Shown here: in pieces, positions 16,681-25,552 of the stretch
Numbering within the stretch: position 1 is the first letter of the stretch
Layout of the letters: each line of letters starts with the position of its first letter
Translations under genes and position numbers: made by a program
Notes under the pieces: generated by a model
The model's input: the letters and a program-made list of their open reading frames with translations, nothing else
Databases searched by the model: none
What the model was told of the DNA's origin: nothing
Origin: Methylomonas lenta
GTDB lineage: Bacteria; Pseudomonadota; Gammaproteobacteria; Methylococcales; Methylomonadaceae
Reading direction: 5' to 3'
Assembly (NCBI RefSeq): GCF_001644015.1
Contig: NZ_LUUI01000098.1
Span: forward strand, 40,662 to 104,661
DNA: 64,000 nt

Positions 16681-17337
16681 TTATCGTACTTGCAGTCGAT
16701 AGATTTGTTCCGCCATTCTACTTAGCCCACGCGCTTTAAAATGTGCTTCGCTGTCTAATATATTATCGCTCGTCAGCAACTCAATATCGCACCAATTGCC
16801 ATACAAACCTTCTACTTCTTCACTCTGCACACTAAATGGTGGCCCTTGCATTTCATGCTGTGGATAATCGAAGGCTATTAACAAAATATGAACATTTGTT
16901 GTCAGCATGCTAATCAGCTTTTGCGCGTAATCGATGCGCATGTCAGTTGGCAGAGCCACCAAAGATGCACGATCGTAAACCGCTTGGATCTCGCCCAAGT
17001 CATCCGGTTGCAGGGCAAAGAAATCCCCGCAGAAGATTTGTAGCCGGTCGATCTCGCTAACCACAAAATCACCTTGGCGTCGCACGCTTGGCTGTAAGCC
17101 GTTATCAGAAAAAAATGATTCGACTGCAAGTGGGCTTAATTCAACGCCGACTACTTGAAAGCCCATTGCTAACAACCACAACATATCATTACTTTTTCCG
17201 CACAAGGGCACAAACACCCGACAACCCGATCTGAGCGGCAGTTTTGGCCAGTAACGTTGTAGGTAGGGATTGGTTTCCGGAGAGTGAAAGCCGATCTGGT
17301 TTTGCTGCCAGCGCTGATGCCAAAATTCATGATGCAT
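16681..17337 (-). CDS. tpm: Thiopurine S-methyltransferase
   Basis: A SAM-dependent methyltransferase of the TPMT family, 218 residues, the usual bacterial length. FWHQRWQQNQIGFH at the N-terminus and RVFVPLCGKSNDMLWLLAMG (motif I, SAM binding) are diagnostic; VVGVELSPLAVESFF is motif II. Bacterial members methylate thiopurines and also selenium and tellurium oxyanions; the natural substrate is not settled. Stands alone between the secreted unknown and rne. Confidence 0.93.
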   Translation of the reverse strand: MHHEFWHQRWQQNQIGFHSPETNPYLQRYWPKLPLRSGCRVFVPLCGKSNDMLWLLAMGFQVVGVELSPLAVESFFSDNGLQPSVRRQGDFVVSEIDRLQIFCGDFFALQPDDLGEIQAVYDRASLVALPTDMRIDYAQKLISMLTTNVHILLIAFDYPQHEMQGPPFSVQSEEVEGLYGNWCDIELLTSDNILDSEAHFKARGLSRMAEQIYRLQVR

Positions 17338-17417
17338 GGCTTGTTCCGCAAATGAAATTGTAATTCGCAGCTATTTCTGGCTGGATTTCCTGAATAATTA
17401 GTCGCAATTTAAAAATT

Positions 17418-17437
17418 ACGCTGGATAAATTCAGCGT
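17418..17437 (-). terminator. Probable rne transcription terminator
   Basis: On the minus strand ACGCTG-AATTTATC-CAGCGT is followed by AATTTTTAAA, a short stem with a T-rich tail 60-80 nt past the rne stop. A second, larger stem without a T-run (ACGGTTGT/ACAACCGT, 17454-17487) lies between it and the stop codon. Confidence 0.5.
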
Positions 17438-17498
17438 TTTACTATGATGAATGACGGTTGTAGCCAGTATAGCCTGACCACAACCGTAGCATTAGGTT

Positions 17499-19670
17499 TT
17501 AATCTTCAGACGCCGTTGGGGCTGGATTAGCTGCAGGGCTTTCTGTTGTTCTAGTCGATTGTGCCTCGCTGCCTTCAGCACGTTGCTTGCGTTCTGCAAA
17601 CTCTGAGTTGTAACTGCGTGGTTGATCGTCATTGGTTACGTTAGTCGGAGAGGGTGTCGCACGCTCTTGGTTTTCGCCCTCTACGTTGTTATTTTCCGGT
17701 CTTTTATCCCCGGTATTGCGCGGGCTGCGGCGGCGATTACGATTACGACGCGCAGGACGTTCGCTGGTTGATGCAGGATTGTTTTGAGCGTTGTCGGCAG
17801 TAGTTGTTGCGTCGACAGTATCCTGTTTGTTTTCGTCAATACTGCTGATATCAGTTGTTTGTGTTGGGTTTTCGCCACGTCTATTGTTATTGTTTCGACG
17901 TGGGTTACGGCCGCCTGTGGGGCGATCTCGACGATTATTATTACGAGCAGATCTGGTTTTAGTTTCGCCGGTTTTAGTGGTGGATTCTGCTGTATCTTGA
18001 GTTTTAGATTGTCCGACTAAACGGTGCCAGAAGCGTTGAATGAGACTGGTAGAGGTCTTTTTGTTTTGTACCGGGGCAGGAGCATCCGGTAAAAACTCCT
18101 TGACTGCTGCTCTTTCGGCTTTGGCTGTAGCTTGCTTGGCAAACTCGGGTACCGTAATGTCATCTTCTTTGATTTGTAGATGGCTAGGTTTATCTTCCAT
18201 GCCTTCAAGAGATTTGATGCGCTCAATGTCGTAGGCTGGTGTTTCCAGATGCTTGCTGGGTAATACCACAATGCTGACTTGCAATCTGGCTTCCAGTTCT
18301 TGCAGGGTGGCGCGTTTTTCGTTGAGCAAAAAAGTGGCGCAATCAATGGGTAAATGCGCGATAACGCGTTCAGTACCTTTTTTCATTGCGTCTTCTTCGA
18401 TCAAACGCAAAACTGCCAGGGTGACCGATTCGACATTACGTATAGTGCCCTGACCTTTGCAACGAGGGCAGGTAAGCTGGGTAGAGTCGCCGAGCGATGG
18501 GCGCAAGCGCTGTCTTGACATTTCCATCAAGCCGAAACGCGAAATGCGGCCGGTTTGAATACGGGCGCGATCTATTTTTAAGGCGTCGCGTAAACGATTT
18601 TCTACTTCGCGCTGATTTTTATTCGACATCATGTCGATAAAGTCGATGACAAACAAGCCACCTAAGTCGCGCAGACGTAATTGACGGGCAATTTCATCGG
18701 ATGCTTCCAGGTTGGTGTTGAACGCGGTGTCCTCAATGTCACTACCTTTGGTGGCGCGGGCCGAGTTGATATCAATCGATGTTAAGGCTTCGGTATGATC
18801 GATGACGATAGAGCCGCCGGAGGGTAATGACACTTCGCGCTTGTAAGCCATCTCTATCTGGGTTTCAATCTGATAGCGACTGAAGAGCGGCACGCTATCC
18901 TCATACAGCTTGGCTTTTTGCAGGTTGTGCGGCATAACTTGTTTCAGGAAGTTATGCGCTAATTTAAAAGCAGCTTCCTGGTCGATCAAAATTTCGTCGA
19001 TATCGCCCCGTAAATGATCGCGTAGGGCGCGGATGATGACGTTGCTTTCCTGAAAAACCAGGAACGGTGCAGATTGTTCGCGGCTGGAGCGATCAATGGC
19101 TTCCCATAACTGCATCAGGTAGTTTAAATCCCACTGTAATTCTTCAGCGCTTTTGTCTGAGCCGGCCGTGCGAATGATCAAGCCCATGCTTTCAGGAATT
19201 TCCAGCGCAGCCATGGTTTCGCGCAGTTCGCTACGATTGTCGCCTTCAATGCGCCTGGAAATGCCGCCAGCTTTGGGGTTGTTCGGCATCAGTACCAAGT
19301 AGGTGCCAGCCAAACTGACATAAGTTGTTAAGGCTGCGCCTTTGTTTCCGCGTTCTTCTTTTTCAATTTGGACAACAATTTCTTGGCCTTCGCGGATATT
19401 AGCTTTGGTTGATTTGTTGTCGCTGCCATCACCTGAACGGTATTCCGGCGCAATTTCCTTAAAGGGTAGAAAGCCGTGTTTTTCGGAGCCATAATTAACG
19501 AAAGCAGCTTCCAGACTGGGTTCTACCCGGGTGATGATGCCTTTGTAAATATTGGATTTTTTTTGTTCTTTTGAAGGAACTTCGATGTCAAAATCATATA
19601 GTTTTTGACCATCTACCAATGCCACTCGCAGCTCTTCAGGCTGTGTGGCGTTGATAAGCATTCTTTTCAT
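17499..19670 (-). CDS. rne: Ribonuclease E
   Basis: Endoribonuclease of mRNA decay and rRNA/tRNA processing. The S1 RNA-binding domain occupies about residues 37-125 ([20 protein letters not shown]). The DNase-I-like catalytic part has [12 protein letters not shown] and [18 protein letters not shown], carrying the two metal-binding Asp residues. The CPRC zinc-link follows at [11 protein letters not shown]. Start [10 protein letters not shown] is the family start. At 723 residues it is shorter than E. coli RNase E (1,061): after about residue 520 comes a low-complexity Arg/Asn/Pro-rich tail ([17 protein letters not shown]), an RNA-binding and degradosome-scaffold type region reduced in size. 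Confidence 0.95.
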   Translation of the reverse strand: MKRMLINATQPEELRVALVDGQKLYDFDIEVPSKEQKKSNIYKGIITRVEPSLEAAFVNYGSEKHGFLPFKEIAPEYRSGDGSDNKSTKANIREGQEIVVQIEKEERGNKGAALTTYVSLAGTYLVLMPNNPKAGGISRRIEGDNRSELRETMAALEIPESMGLIIRTAGSDKSAEELQWDLNYLMQLWEAIDRSSREQSAPFLVFQESNVIIRALRDHLRGDIDEILIDQEAAFKLAHNFLKQVMPHNLQKAKLYEDSVPLFSRYQIETQIEMAYKREVSLPSGGSIVIDHTEALTSIDINSARATKGSDIEDTAFNTNLEASDEIARQLRLRDLGGLFVIDFIDMMSNKNQREVENRLRDALKIDRARIQTGRISRFGLMEMSRQRLRPSLGDSTQLTCPRCKGQGTIRNVESVTLAVLRLIEEDAMKKGTERVIAHLPIDCATFLLNEKRATLQELEARLQVSIVVLPSKHLETPAYDIERIKSLEGMEDKPSHLQIKEDDITVPEFAKQATAKAERAAVKEFLPDAPAPVQNKKTSTSLIQRFWHRLVGQSKTQDTAESTTKTGETKTRSARNNNRRDRPTGGRNPRRNNNNRRGENPTQTTDISSIDENKQDTVDATTTADNAQNNPASTSERPARRNRNRRRSPRNTGDKRPENNNVEGENQERATPSPTNVTNDDQPRSYNSEFAERKQRAEGSEAQSTRTTESPAANPAPTASED

Positions 19671-20076
19671 TCAATTATCCTTGTTGTGATTTGTATCCTA
19701 CCGAAGAGTGTTAAACAGATTTTTGTCGCGGACAAAGGGGGTAATCCCGCTTTGACATTTTTGTCAATGTGCGGCCGGGCTGGCTAAAAACGACAATGCG
19801 TTCTGTTAGGGACAGCGGAATATCGGACTTGCCGAGGGCGGCGCTTGGAATGTGGCGAACTGTTTTTTGTGCTCTTTCAACTGGATGCAGCCGCTCATCA
19901 TGGGTTGAGCGATAAAACCCGAAAATTCTTTAATATTGGAAATGACAGTAGTCAGTCACAGCCAATGAGTATTTTTTATTAAGTTTATCCACAGATAAAC
20001 TGTCTTAATATAGCAATGTTTAGCTATGCCAGCAATTTTAAACATGGCTGGTTGATAAATTGTTATTATTTGCAGC
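19671..20076. promoter_or_regulatory. Divergent control region between rne and rluC
   Basis: A 406-bp gap between divergent genes. Long 5' leaders of rne are autoregulatory in enterobacteria, and the rne-rluC arrangement is conserved, so a leader of this sort is likely. An 8-bp stem with a CACA loop (AGTTTATC 19982-19989, GATAAACT 19994-20001) lies nearer rluC. I could not fix promoter boxes with confidence. Confidence 0.4.
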
Positions 20077-21036
20077 ATGAATGTCGCATCCGAAACCATC
20101 AAGCCACAAGTACAATATCTGGAAATCAGCGAGGCCAATGCCGAGCAGCGCCTGGATAATTTTCTTATTAGTTTTTTAAAAGGTGTCCCAAAAACTCGCA
20201 TTTATCGAATGGTCAGGAAGGGCGAGGTGAGAGTCAATAAAGGCCGTGCCGTTGTCAGTTATAAACTGGTTTTGGGTGATATCGTCCGAATTCCGCCAGT
20301 TAGGGTGGCTGAAAGGAACGATGAAATTATTGTGCAGCCAACATTGAAATATAGTCTGGAGAACCAGATTCTATTTGAAGACGATGGGTTTATCGTTCTG
20401 AATAAACCTGCCGGCTTTGCTGTACACGGAGGCACAGGTATTAACTCCGGGGTGATCGAGGCGCTCAGGCAAATCCGGCCGCAACAAAAATTTCTGGAAT
20501 TGGTGCATAGATTAGACAAAGACACTTCCGGTTGTTTGCTGATTGCGAAGAAACGCTCGGTTTTAAAAGTATTGCACGAATTATTTCGTGGTGATGGCAT
20601 ACAGAAGACTTATTTGGCTTTACTGGCTGGGCAGTTTGAGCGGAAAAAGCAGATAGTTGATGTGCCGTTACTGAAAAACGTTAATCAGGGCGGTGAGCGT
20701 ATGGTGACAGTCAGTCAGGCCGGAAAATCGGCAGAGACTTTATTCACCCGGATTAGCAAATTCGAGGCGGCAACCCTGGTGCATGCCGCACCTAAAACCG
20801 GTCGTACCCATCAAATTAGAGTGCACGCAGCCTGGTTGGGTCATCCTATCGTGAGTGATGACCGCTACGGTAACGATGATGTTAACAAAGCTTTCAAAAA
20901 ACGTGGCTATAAGCGACTATTTTTGCATGCAGAGCAATTGCAATTTGCGCACCCGGTAACAGGCAAGAATCTACATTTCATGGCACCACTGCCGGATGAT
21001 TTACAAGCTTTATTGAATAATGAAAAACCGCTTTGA
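20077..21036 (+). CDS. rluC: 23S rRNA pseudouridine synthase RluC
   Basis: Makes pseudouridines 955, 2504 and 2580 in E. coli 23S rRNA. The N-terminal S4 RNA-binding domain (QRLDNFLISFLKGVPKTRIY...GEVRVNKGR) is followed by the RluA-type catalytic domain with HRLDKDTSGCLLIAK, where the Asp is the nucleophile, and GRTHQIRVHAAWLGHPIVSD near the end. Length (319) matches E. coli RluC. Divergent from rne, the conserved neighbourhood, which supports RluC over RluD. Overlaps the next gene by 17 nt. Confidence 0.93.
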   Translation: MNVASETIKPQVQYLEISEANAEQRLDNFLISFLKGVPKTRIYRMVRKGEVRVNKGRAVVSYKLVLGDIVRIPPVRVAERNDEIIVQPTLKYSLENQILFEDDGFIVLNKPAGFAVHGGTGINSGVIEALRQIRPQQKFLELVHRLDKDTSGCLLIAKKRSVLKVLHELFRGDGIQKTYLALLAGQFERKKQIVDVPLLKNVNQGGERMVTVSQAGKSAETLFTRISKFEAATLVHAAPKTGRTHQIRVHAAWLGHPIVSDDRYGNDDVNKAFKKRGYKRLFLHAEQLQFAHPVTGKNLHFMAPLPDDLQALLNNEKPL

Positions 21037-21667
21037 TTTAATTATTTTTGATTGGGATGGCACGCTGGTCGACTCTATCGATTGGATAGTGCAATGTATC
21101 CAACACGCGGCGGTACAGCATGGTTGTCCGGCGCCGGAGCAGCAGGCGGCTAAGAATGTGATTGGATTGAGTCTCGAAAATGCGATTGCAGCGTTGTTTC
21201 CGCTTGTCGATACCGATACTCGTCTTAAAATTGCTGAGCATTACGGCCAGCAATTTTACTTGAGACAAATCAGTCAAGACGACTTGTTTCCTGGTGTGTA
21301 TGACATGCTGCAGCAATTTAAGCAGGCTGGTTTTCGATTGGCTGTAGCGACAGGTAAAAAATCTACCGGTTTAACGCGGGCAATCGAAGCCACCGGTTTG
21401 ACTGGTTTGTTTTGTACAACGCGTTGTTCCGATCAAACAGCATCAAAGCCCAATCCTTTGATGATCGATGAAATCGTTGCTGAGTTGGGTGTCAGTAAAC
21501 AGCGCACCTTAATGGTGGGGGATTCAGTGCATGATTTGCAAATGGCGCTAAATGCCCAAGTTGCCTCGGTTGCTGTAACTTGCGGTACGCATTCAGAAAT
21601 GACATTGAAACAATATCAGCCTTTACGTTGTCTATCTTATCCGACTGAGTTACTAGGCATTATTTAA
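21020..21667 (+). CDS. HAD-superfamily phosphatase (Gph-like)
   Basis: A 215-residue haloacid-dehalogenase hydrolase of subfamily IA. Motif I is DWDGTLVDS, motif II VATGKKS, motif III the Lys before PNPLM, and motif IV MVGDSVHDLQMA. It resembles phosphoglycolate phosphatase, but the substrate in this rluC-linked group is not known. The start lies inside rluC, so the two are coupled. After the stop, 21721-21741 can fold into a 7-bp hairpin (GCTCTTC/GAAGAGC) without a T-run. Confidence 0.85.
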   Translation: MKNRFDLIIFDWDGTLVDSIDWIVQCIQHAAVQHGCPAPEQQAAKNVIGLSLENAIAALFPLVDTDTRLKIAEHYGQQFYLRQISQDDLFPGVYDMLQQFKQAGFRLAVATGKKSTGLTRAIEATGLTGLFCTTRCSDQTASKPNPLMIDEIVAELGVSKQRTLMVGDSVHDLQMALNAQVASVAVTCGTHSEMTLKQYQPLRCLSYPTELLGII

Positions 21668-21777
21668 ATGCTCTTGAATGCAGTTAAGTGCATACTTTGT
21701 AATGATATCAATTAGTTAATGCTCTTCCTGATTCGAAGAGCGAATAAAACCTCTTTAAGCGACTTGAATTTTTAAAT

Positions 21778-22740
21778 ATGGAACATCAAAAACCGAATAC
21801 TGAAGAACAAACAGCCGGCTGGGAAAGAGCTGTGCTGGAAAAGCTGGCTTTTGCTGCTATTGATGAGCAGAAAAAAGCCAGGCGTTGGGGGGTGTTTTTT
21901 AAATCTATCACATTTGCTTATTTAGCGATTGTACTTACGATGGTGATCTATCCGAATTTCGAGGCGGAAATCGGCGTTCAATCACAGCACACAGCAGTCA
22001 TCGATGTGCTGGGCATGATAGCCGAAGGTGAGCCAGCCAATGCTGATAGCATCATAGAAGGCTTGCGAGATGCCCTAAAAGATAAAAATACCAAAGGTGT
22101 TATTTTAAATATCAATTCGCCGGGTGGTAGTGCAGTGCAATCGGCTTATGTGTTTGAAGAAATACGCCGGCAAAAAGTTAAACATCCGGATATGCCGATC
22201 TATTCTGTGGTTGGTGATATGTGTGCGTCCGGCGGCTATTATATTGCTTCTGCCAGCGACAAAATTTATGTCAGTCAGGCCAGTGTTATCGGCTCCATTG
22301 GTGTAATTATGAATGGTTTTGGATTTACCAATGTCATGGAAAAACTGGGCGTAGAGCGGCGTTTGCTAACTGCCGGCGCACATAAAGCGATGCTGGACCC
22401 TTTCTCGCCGGAAAATCAGCAAGAAAGCAAACATATGCAAACCTTGCTGGATCAGGTTCATCAACAATTTATTACAGCAGTCAAGCTAGGGCGGGGCGAT
22501 CGTTTAAAAGAAACCCCGGAAATGTTTTCTGGTCTGGTCTGGACGGGTGAGCAAGGGGTTAATCTTGGTTTGGCAGATGGCTTTGGTAGTGTCGACTCCG
22601 TTGCGCGGGATATTATCGGTACAGATGAGACAGTAAACTTTACTCAGAATGAACGATTGATCGATCGATTGGCCGGTAAATTTGGTGCTTCTTTTGCGCA
22701 TGCCATTAGCACGGCGATTAAATCGATAGATTTGCAATAA
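21778..22740 (+). CDS. sppA: Signal peptide peptidase SppA (S49 family, short form)
   Basis: Inner-membrane serine protease that degrades cleaved signal peptides. Residues about 43-60 are the single membrane anchor (SITFAYLAIVLTMVIYP). The catalytic Ser is in GDMCASGGYYIASASDKIYV and the general-base Lys probably in LTAGAHKAMLDPFSP. INSPGGSAVQSAYVFEEIRR is the conserved oxyanion-side loop. At 320 residues it is the half-size form that works as an oligomer, unlike the tandem 618-residue E. coli enzyme. Commonly found next to the rluC/HAD pair. Confidence 0.9.
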   Translation: MEHQKPNTEEQTAGWERAVLEKLAFAAIDEQKKARRWGVFFKSITFAYLAIVLTMVIYPNFEAEIGVQSQHTAVIDVLGMIAEGEPANADSIIEGLRDALKDKNTKGVILNINSPGGSAVQSAYVFEEIRRQKVKHPDMPIYSVVGDMCASGGYYIASASDKIYVSQASVIGSIGVIMNGFGFTNVMEKLGVERRLLTAGAHKAMLDPFSPENQQESKHMQTLLDQVHQQFITAVKLGRGDRLKETPEMFSGLVWTGEQGVNLGLADGFGSVDSVARDIIGTDETVNFTQNERLIDRLAGKFGASFAHAISTAIKSIDLQ

Positions 22741-22806
22741 CGGACTTGCCAAACAAGCTAATTTTAAGGATAATGCCCGTTCTTTAGCGAACAGCTAAAA
22801 AATTAT

Positions 22807-22916
<110 letters not shown>

Positions 22917-22942
22917 GCCCAATCTTTTCCCTCTCGAAGCTC

Positions 22943-24577
22943 ATGGCTTATCAGGTTCTTGCCAGAAAATGGCGTCCCAGCAACTTCACACAACTTGTCG
23001 GTCAGGAACACGTCAGTCAGTCACTGATTCATGCCTTGCAGCATGATAGATTGCATCATGCCTATCTATTCACCGGTACCCGTGGCGTAGGTAAAACCAC
23101 TGTAGCCCGCATCTTAGCCAAAGCCATCAATTGCGAGAATCTGCAGGATAGCAATCCTTGTGGCGTCTGCCCGGTTTGTCTGGATTTTGAGCAAGGCCGC
23201 TTCATGGATTTGATCGAGGTCGATGCGGCTTCGCGCACCAAAGTCGAAGATACCCGGGAATTGTTGGATAACGCCCAATACGCTCCCAGTCAAGGACGTT
23301 ATAAAGTCTATCTGATTGACGAAGTGCACATGCTATCCGGGCACAGCTTTAATGCGCTGTTAAAAACCCTGGAAGAACCGCCGCCGCACGTCAAATTTCT
23401 ACTGGCTACCACTGATCCGCACAAAATACCGGTTACCGTGTTGTCACGTTGCCTACAGTTTAATTTAAAGCGATTATTGCCGGATCAGATAGACAAGCAA
23501 ATGTGCTTTATCCTGGGGCAAGAAAACATCAATTTTGAGCCAGCCGCAATCAAGTTATTGGCTAGGGCGGCCGATGGCAGTATGCGTGATGGCTTAAGTC
23601 TTTTGGATCAGGCGATTGTTTATGGCAGTGGCAGCGTCACTCTGAGCGATGTTGCCGCTATGCTGGGCACTGTCGCTCAGCAACCCATAGACGACATTCT
23701 ACAAGCGCTGGCCGCACAAGATGCCAATCGCGTGTTGGCTAAAATTGCCGAAGTAGCTGAATTGACGCCGGATTTTGCCGATATTTTGCAGCAAATGTTA
23801 CGGGTTTTGCATCGGGTAGCTTTATTGCAGCAACTACCCGACTTTGTTGATCATGAGTTTGATCAAGCTTTATTGGCCGATTTAGCCCAAAGCTTGGTGC
23901 CGGAAGATGTGCAATTGTTTTATCAAATTGGTTTAATTGGACAGCGCGATCTGGATTTGGCGCCTGATCCACGTAGCGGATTTGAAATGGTGGTACTCAG
24001 AATGCTGACATTTCGTCCGCAAACTGCCGAGCCATTAGCCAGTCGAGAACCACAGCCAGCTATTGCTGTTAAAGCCAAGCCAAATCCAGTTGCGGCGTTA
24101 CCGGCTAAAATACAGTCGCAACCCGTTACAACGGCGCCTGCTGCTGTTATAGAGCATGAAGAAACTATCCCAGAAGCGGCAGTCATAGAACAGGGCGGTA
24201 AACCAGATAACTGGAATGCTATCATCGCTGCACTGAAAATTGGTGGGCGTACCCGTGAGTTAGCCAACAACTGTGTGCTGGATACTATAGACGATAAGGT
24301 TTGCCATTTATTGATCGACCCCAGCTTTCAGCGTGTGGGTAATATAGCGGAAGAAAGATTACGTGATGCGCTACAAAAATATTACGGTAAGCCTTTAAAG
24401 CTACAAATTACGCCACAAACATCAAATGAGATGACGCCGGCGCTGGAAATACAAAAAGCCCGCGAAGATAAACAGCAGGCCGCAGTGGACGCCATTAACA
24501 CTGATCCTAACATTGAAGCTTTAAAAGAAAATTTTGACGCCAGGATAATGCCTGGCAGTATAGAACCGATTAACTAA
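22943..24577 (+). CDS. dnaX: DNA polymerase III subunits gamma/tau
   Basis: Clamp-loader ATPase, 544 residues from ATG 22943 (MAYQVLARKWRPSNF, the universal DnaX start; an upstream ATG would fall inside the SRP RNA). P-loop GTRGVGKTTVARILAKA, four zinc cysteines (CGVCPVCLDFEQG region), Walker B LIDEVHML and SRC sensor (TVLSRCLQF) are present. The linker (about 375-430) is Ala/Pro-rich, and the C-terminal domain that contacts the polymerase is shorter than in E. coli tau (643). No A-AAA-AAG slippery site was seen, so separate gamma production is not supported. Confidence 0.95.
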   Translation: MAYQVLARKWRPSNFTQLVGQEHVSQSLIHALQHDRLHHAYLFTGTRGVGKTTVARILAKAINCENLQDSNPCGVCPVCLDFEQGRFMDLIEVDAASRTKVEDTRELLDNAQYAPSQGRYKVYLIDEVHMLSGHSFNALLKTLEEPPPHVKFLLATTDPHKIPVTVLSRCLQFNLKRLLPDQIDKQMCFILGQENINFEPAAIKLLARAADGSMRDGLSLLDQAIVYGSGSVTLSDVAAMLGTVAQQPIDDILQALAAQDANRVLAKIAEVAELTPDFADILQQMLRVLHRVALLQQLPDFVDHEFDQALLADLAQSLVPEDVQLFYQIGLIGQRDLDLAPDPRSGFEMVVLRMLTFRPQTAEPLASREPQPAIAVKAKPNPVAALPAKIQSQPVTTAPAAVIEHEETIPEAAVIEQGGKPDNWNAIIAALKIGGRTRELANNCVLDTIDDKVCHLLIDPSFQRVGNIAEERLRDALQKYYGKPLKLQITPQTSNEMTPALEIQKAREDKQQAAVDAINTDPNIEALKENFDARIMPGSIEPIN

Positions 24578-24589
24578 ATGGGAGATACC

Positions 24590-24913
24590 ATGAAAAATCC
24601 ACTCGCTGAAATTATGCAGCAAGCCCAGAAAATGCAAGACAATTTCAAAAAAGCTCAGGAAGAACTGGGCGCTATCGAAGTGCAAGGTGAGTCAGGTGGC
24701 GGACTGGTAACGATTTTAATGACCGGTAAACGTGAAGTCCGTAAAGTCAATATCGATCCGTCTTTGTTGGGTGATGACAAGGATATGCTGGAAGACTTGG
24801 TGGCGGCGGCCATCAATGATGCTGTGCACAAAGTCAATAAAATGAAGAAAGAAAAAATGGCTGACGTGACCGCCGGTATGCCGTTGCCACCTGGATTCCA
24901 AATGCCGTTTTAA
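24590..24913 (+). CDS. ybaB: YbaB/EbfC nucleoid-associated protein
   Basis: A small DNA-binding protein of 107 residues. ATG 24590 is chosen because GGGAGA precedes it by 7 nt; the ATG 12 nt upstream leaves no ribosome-binding site. The family pattern is clear: [20 protein letters not shown], then [20 protein letters not shown] and the C-terminal [13 protein letters not shown]. It lies between dnaX and recR, the conserved order, and probably acts in DNA repair or chromosome organisation. Confidence 0.94.
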   Translation: MKNPLAEIMQQAQKMQDNFKKAQEELGAIEVQGESGGGLVTILMTGKREVRKVNIDPSLLGDDKDMLEDLVAAAINDAVHKVNKMKKEKMADVTAGMPLPPGFQMPF

Positions 24914-24915
24914 CC

Positions 24916-25512
24916 ATGCAAAACGCAGGTTTGCTGAAAGAACTGATTCAAAGTCTGTGTTGCTTGCCAGGCGTGGGGCCAAAATCTGCCCAACGGATGG
25001 CGTTTCATTTATTGCAACGCAATCGCGAGGGTGGCAGGCAATTAAGTCGGATACTTTTGCAAGCTCTGGATAACATCGGCTATTGCCGCGACTGTCGCAC
25101 ACTGACTGAAACCGAGCTTTGTGAAGTGTGTGCCAATCAGTTGCGTGAATCGGATGTCTTGTGTGTGGTGGAAAGTGCAGCGGATGTCTGGATAATCGAT
25201 CAGGCGACCAGTTTCAAAGGTAAATACTTTGTATTGCATGGACGCTTATCGCCACTGGATGGTATCGGCCCGGATCAGTTAGGTATCGATGTCCTGGAGC
25301 AGCGTTTGGCGAGTGGTTCGATCAAGGAAATTATCCTGGCCACCAATTCCACCATTGAAGGACAGGCCACTGCGCATTTTATCGGCGAAATTGCCGGCAA
25401 ATTCAATATCCGCGCTACCCGCATCGCTCATGGCGTGCCGATGGGCGGTGAACTGGAATTTATCGATAGCGGTACCCTGGTTCACGCCTTTAACGGACGT
25501 CACGAGTTTTAA
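24916..25512 (+). CDS. recR: Recombination protein RecR
   Basis: A 198-residue recombination mediator that works with RecO and RecF to load RecA on gaps. The N-terminal helix-hairpin-helix (CCLPGVGPKSAQRMAFHLL), a C4 zinc finger (CRDCRTLTETELCEVC), the Toprim domain (VVESAADVWII; LATNSTIEGQATAHFI) and the C-terminal Walker-B-like end are all present. Starts 2 nt after the ybaB stop, so it is coupled. Convergent with the sucrose cluster; only 40 bp separate the stops. Confidence 0.96.
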   Translation: MQNAGLLKELIQSLCCLPGVGPKSAQRMAFHLLQRNREGGRQLSRILLQALDNIGYCRDCRTLTETELCEVCANQLRESDVLCVVESAADVWIIDQATSFKGKYFVLHGRLSPLDGIGPDQLGIDVLEQRLASGSIKEIILATNSTIEGQATAHFIGEIAGKFNIRATRIAHGVPMGGELEFIDSGTLVHAFNGRHEF

Positions 25513-25552
25513 TCAAATCCCAACTGATTAGTTTTGTTCAAGTTGTCAGTAT

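Noticed and set aside
22943-24577. Programmed frameshift in dnaX
   Set aside because: I looked for an A-AAA-AAG type slippery run with a following stem and did not find one.
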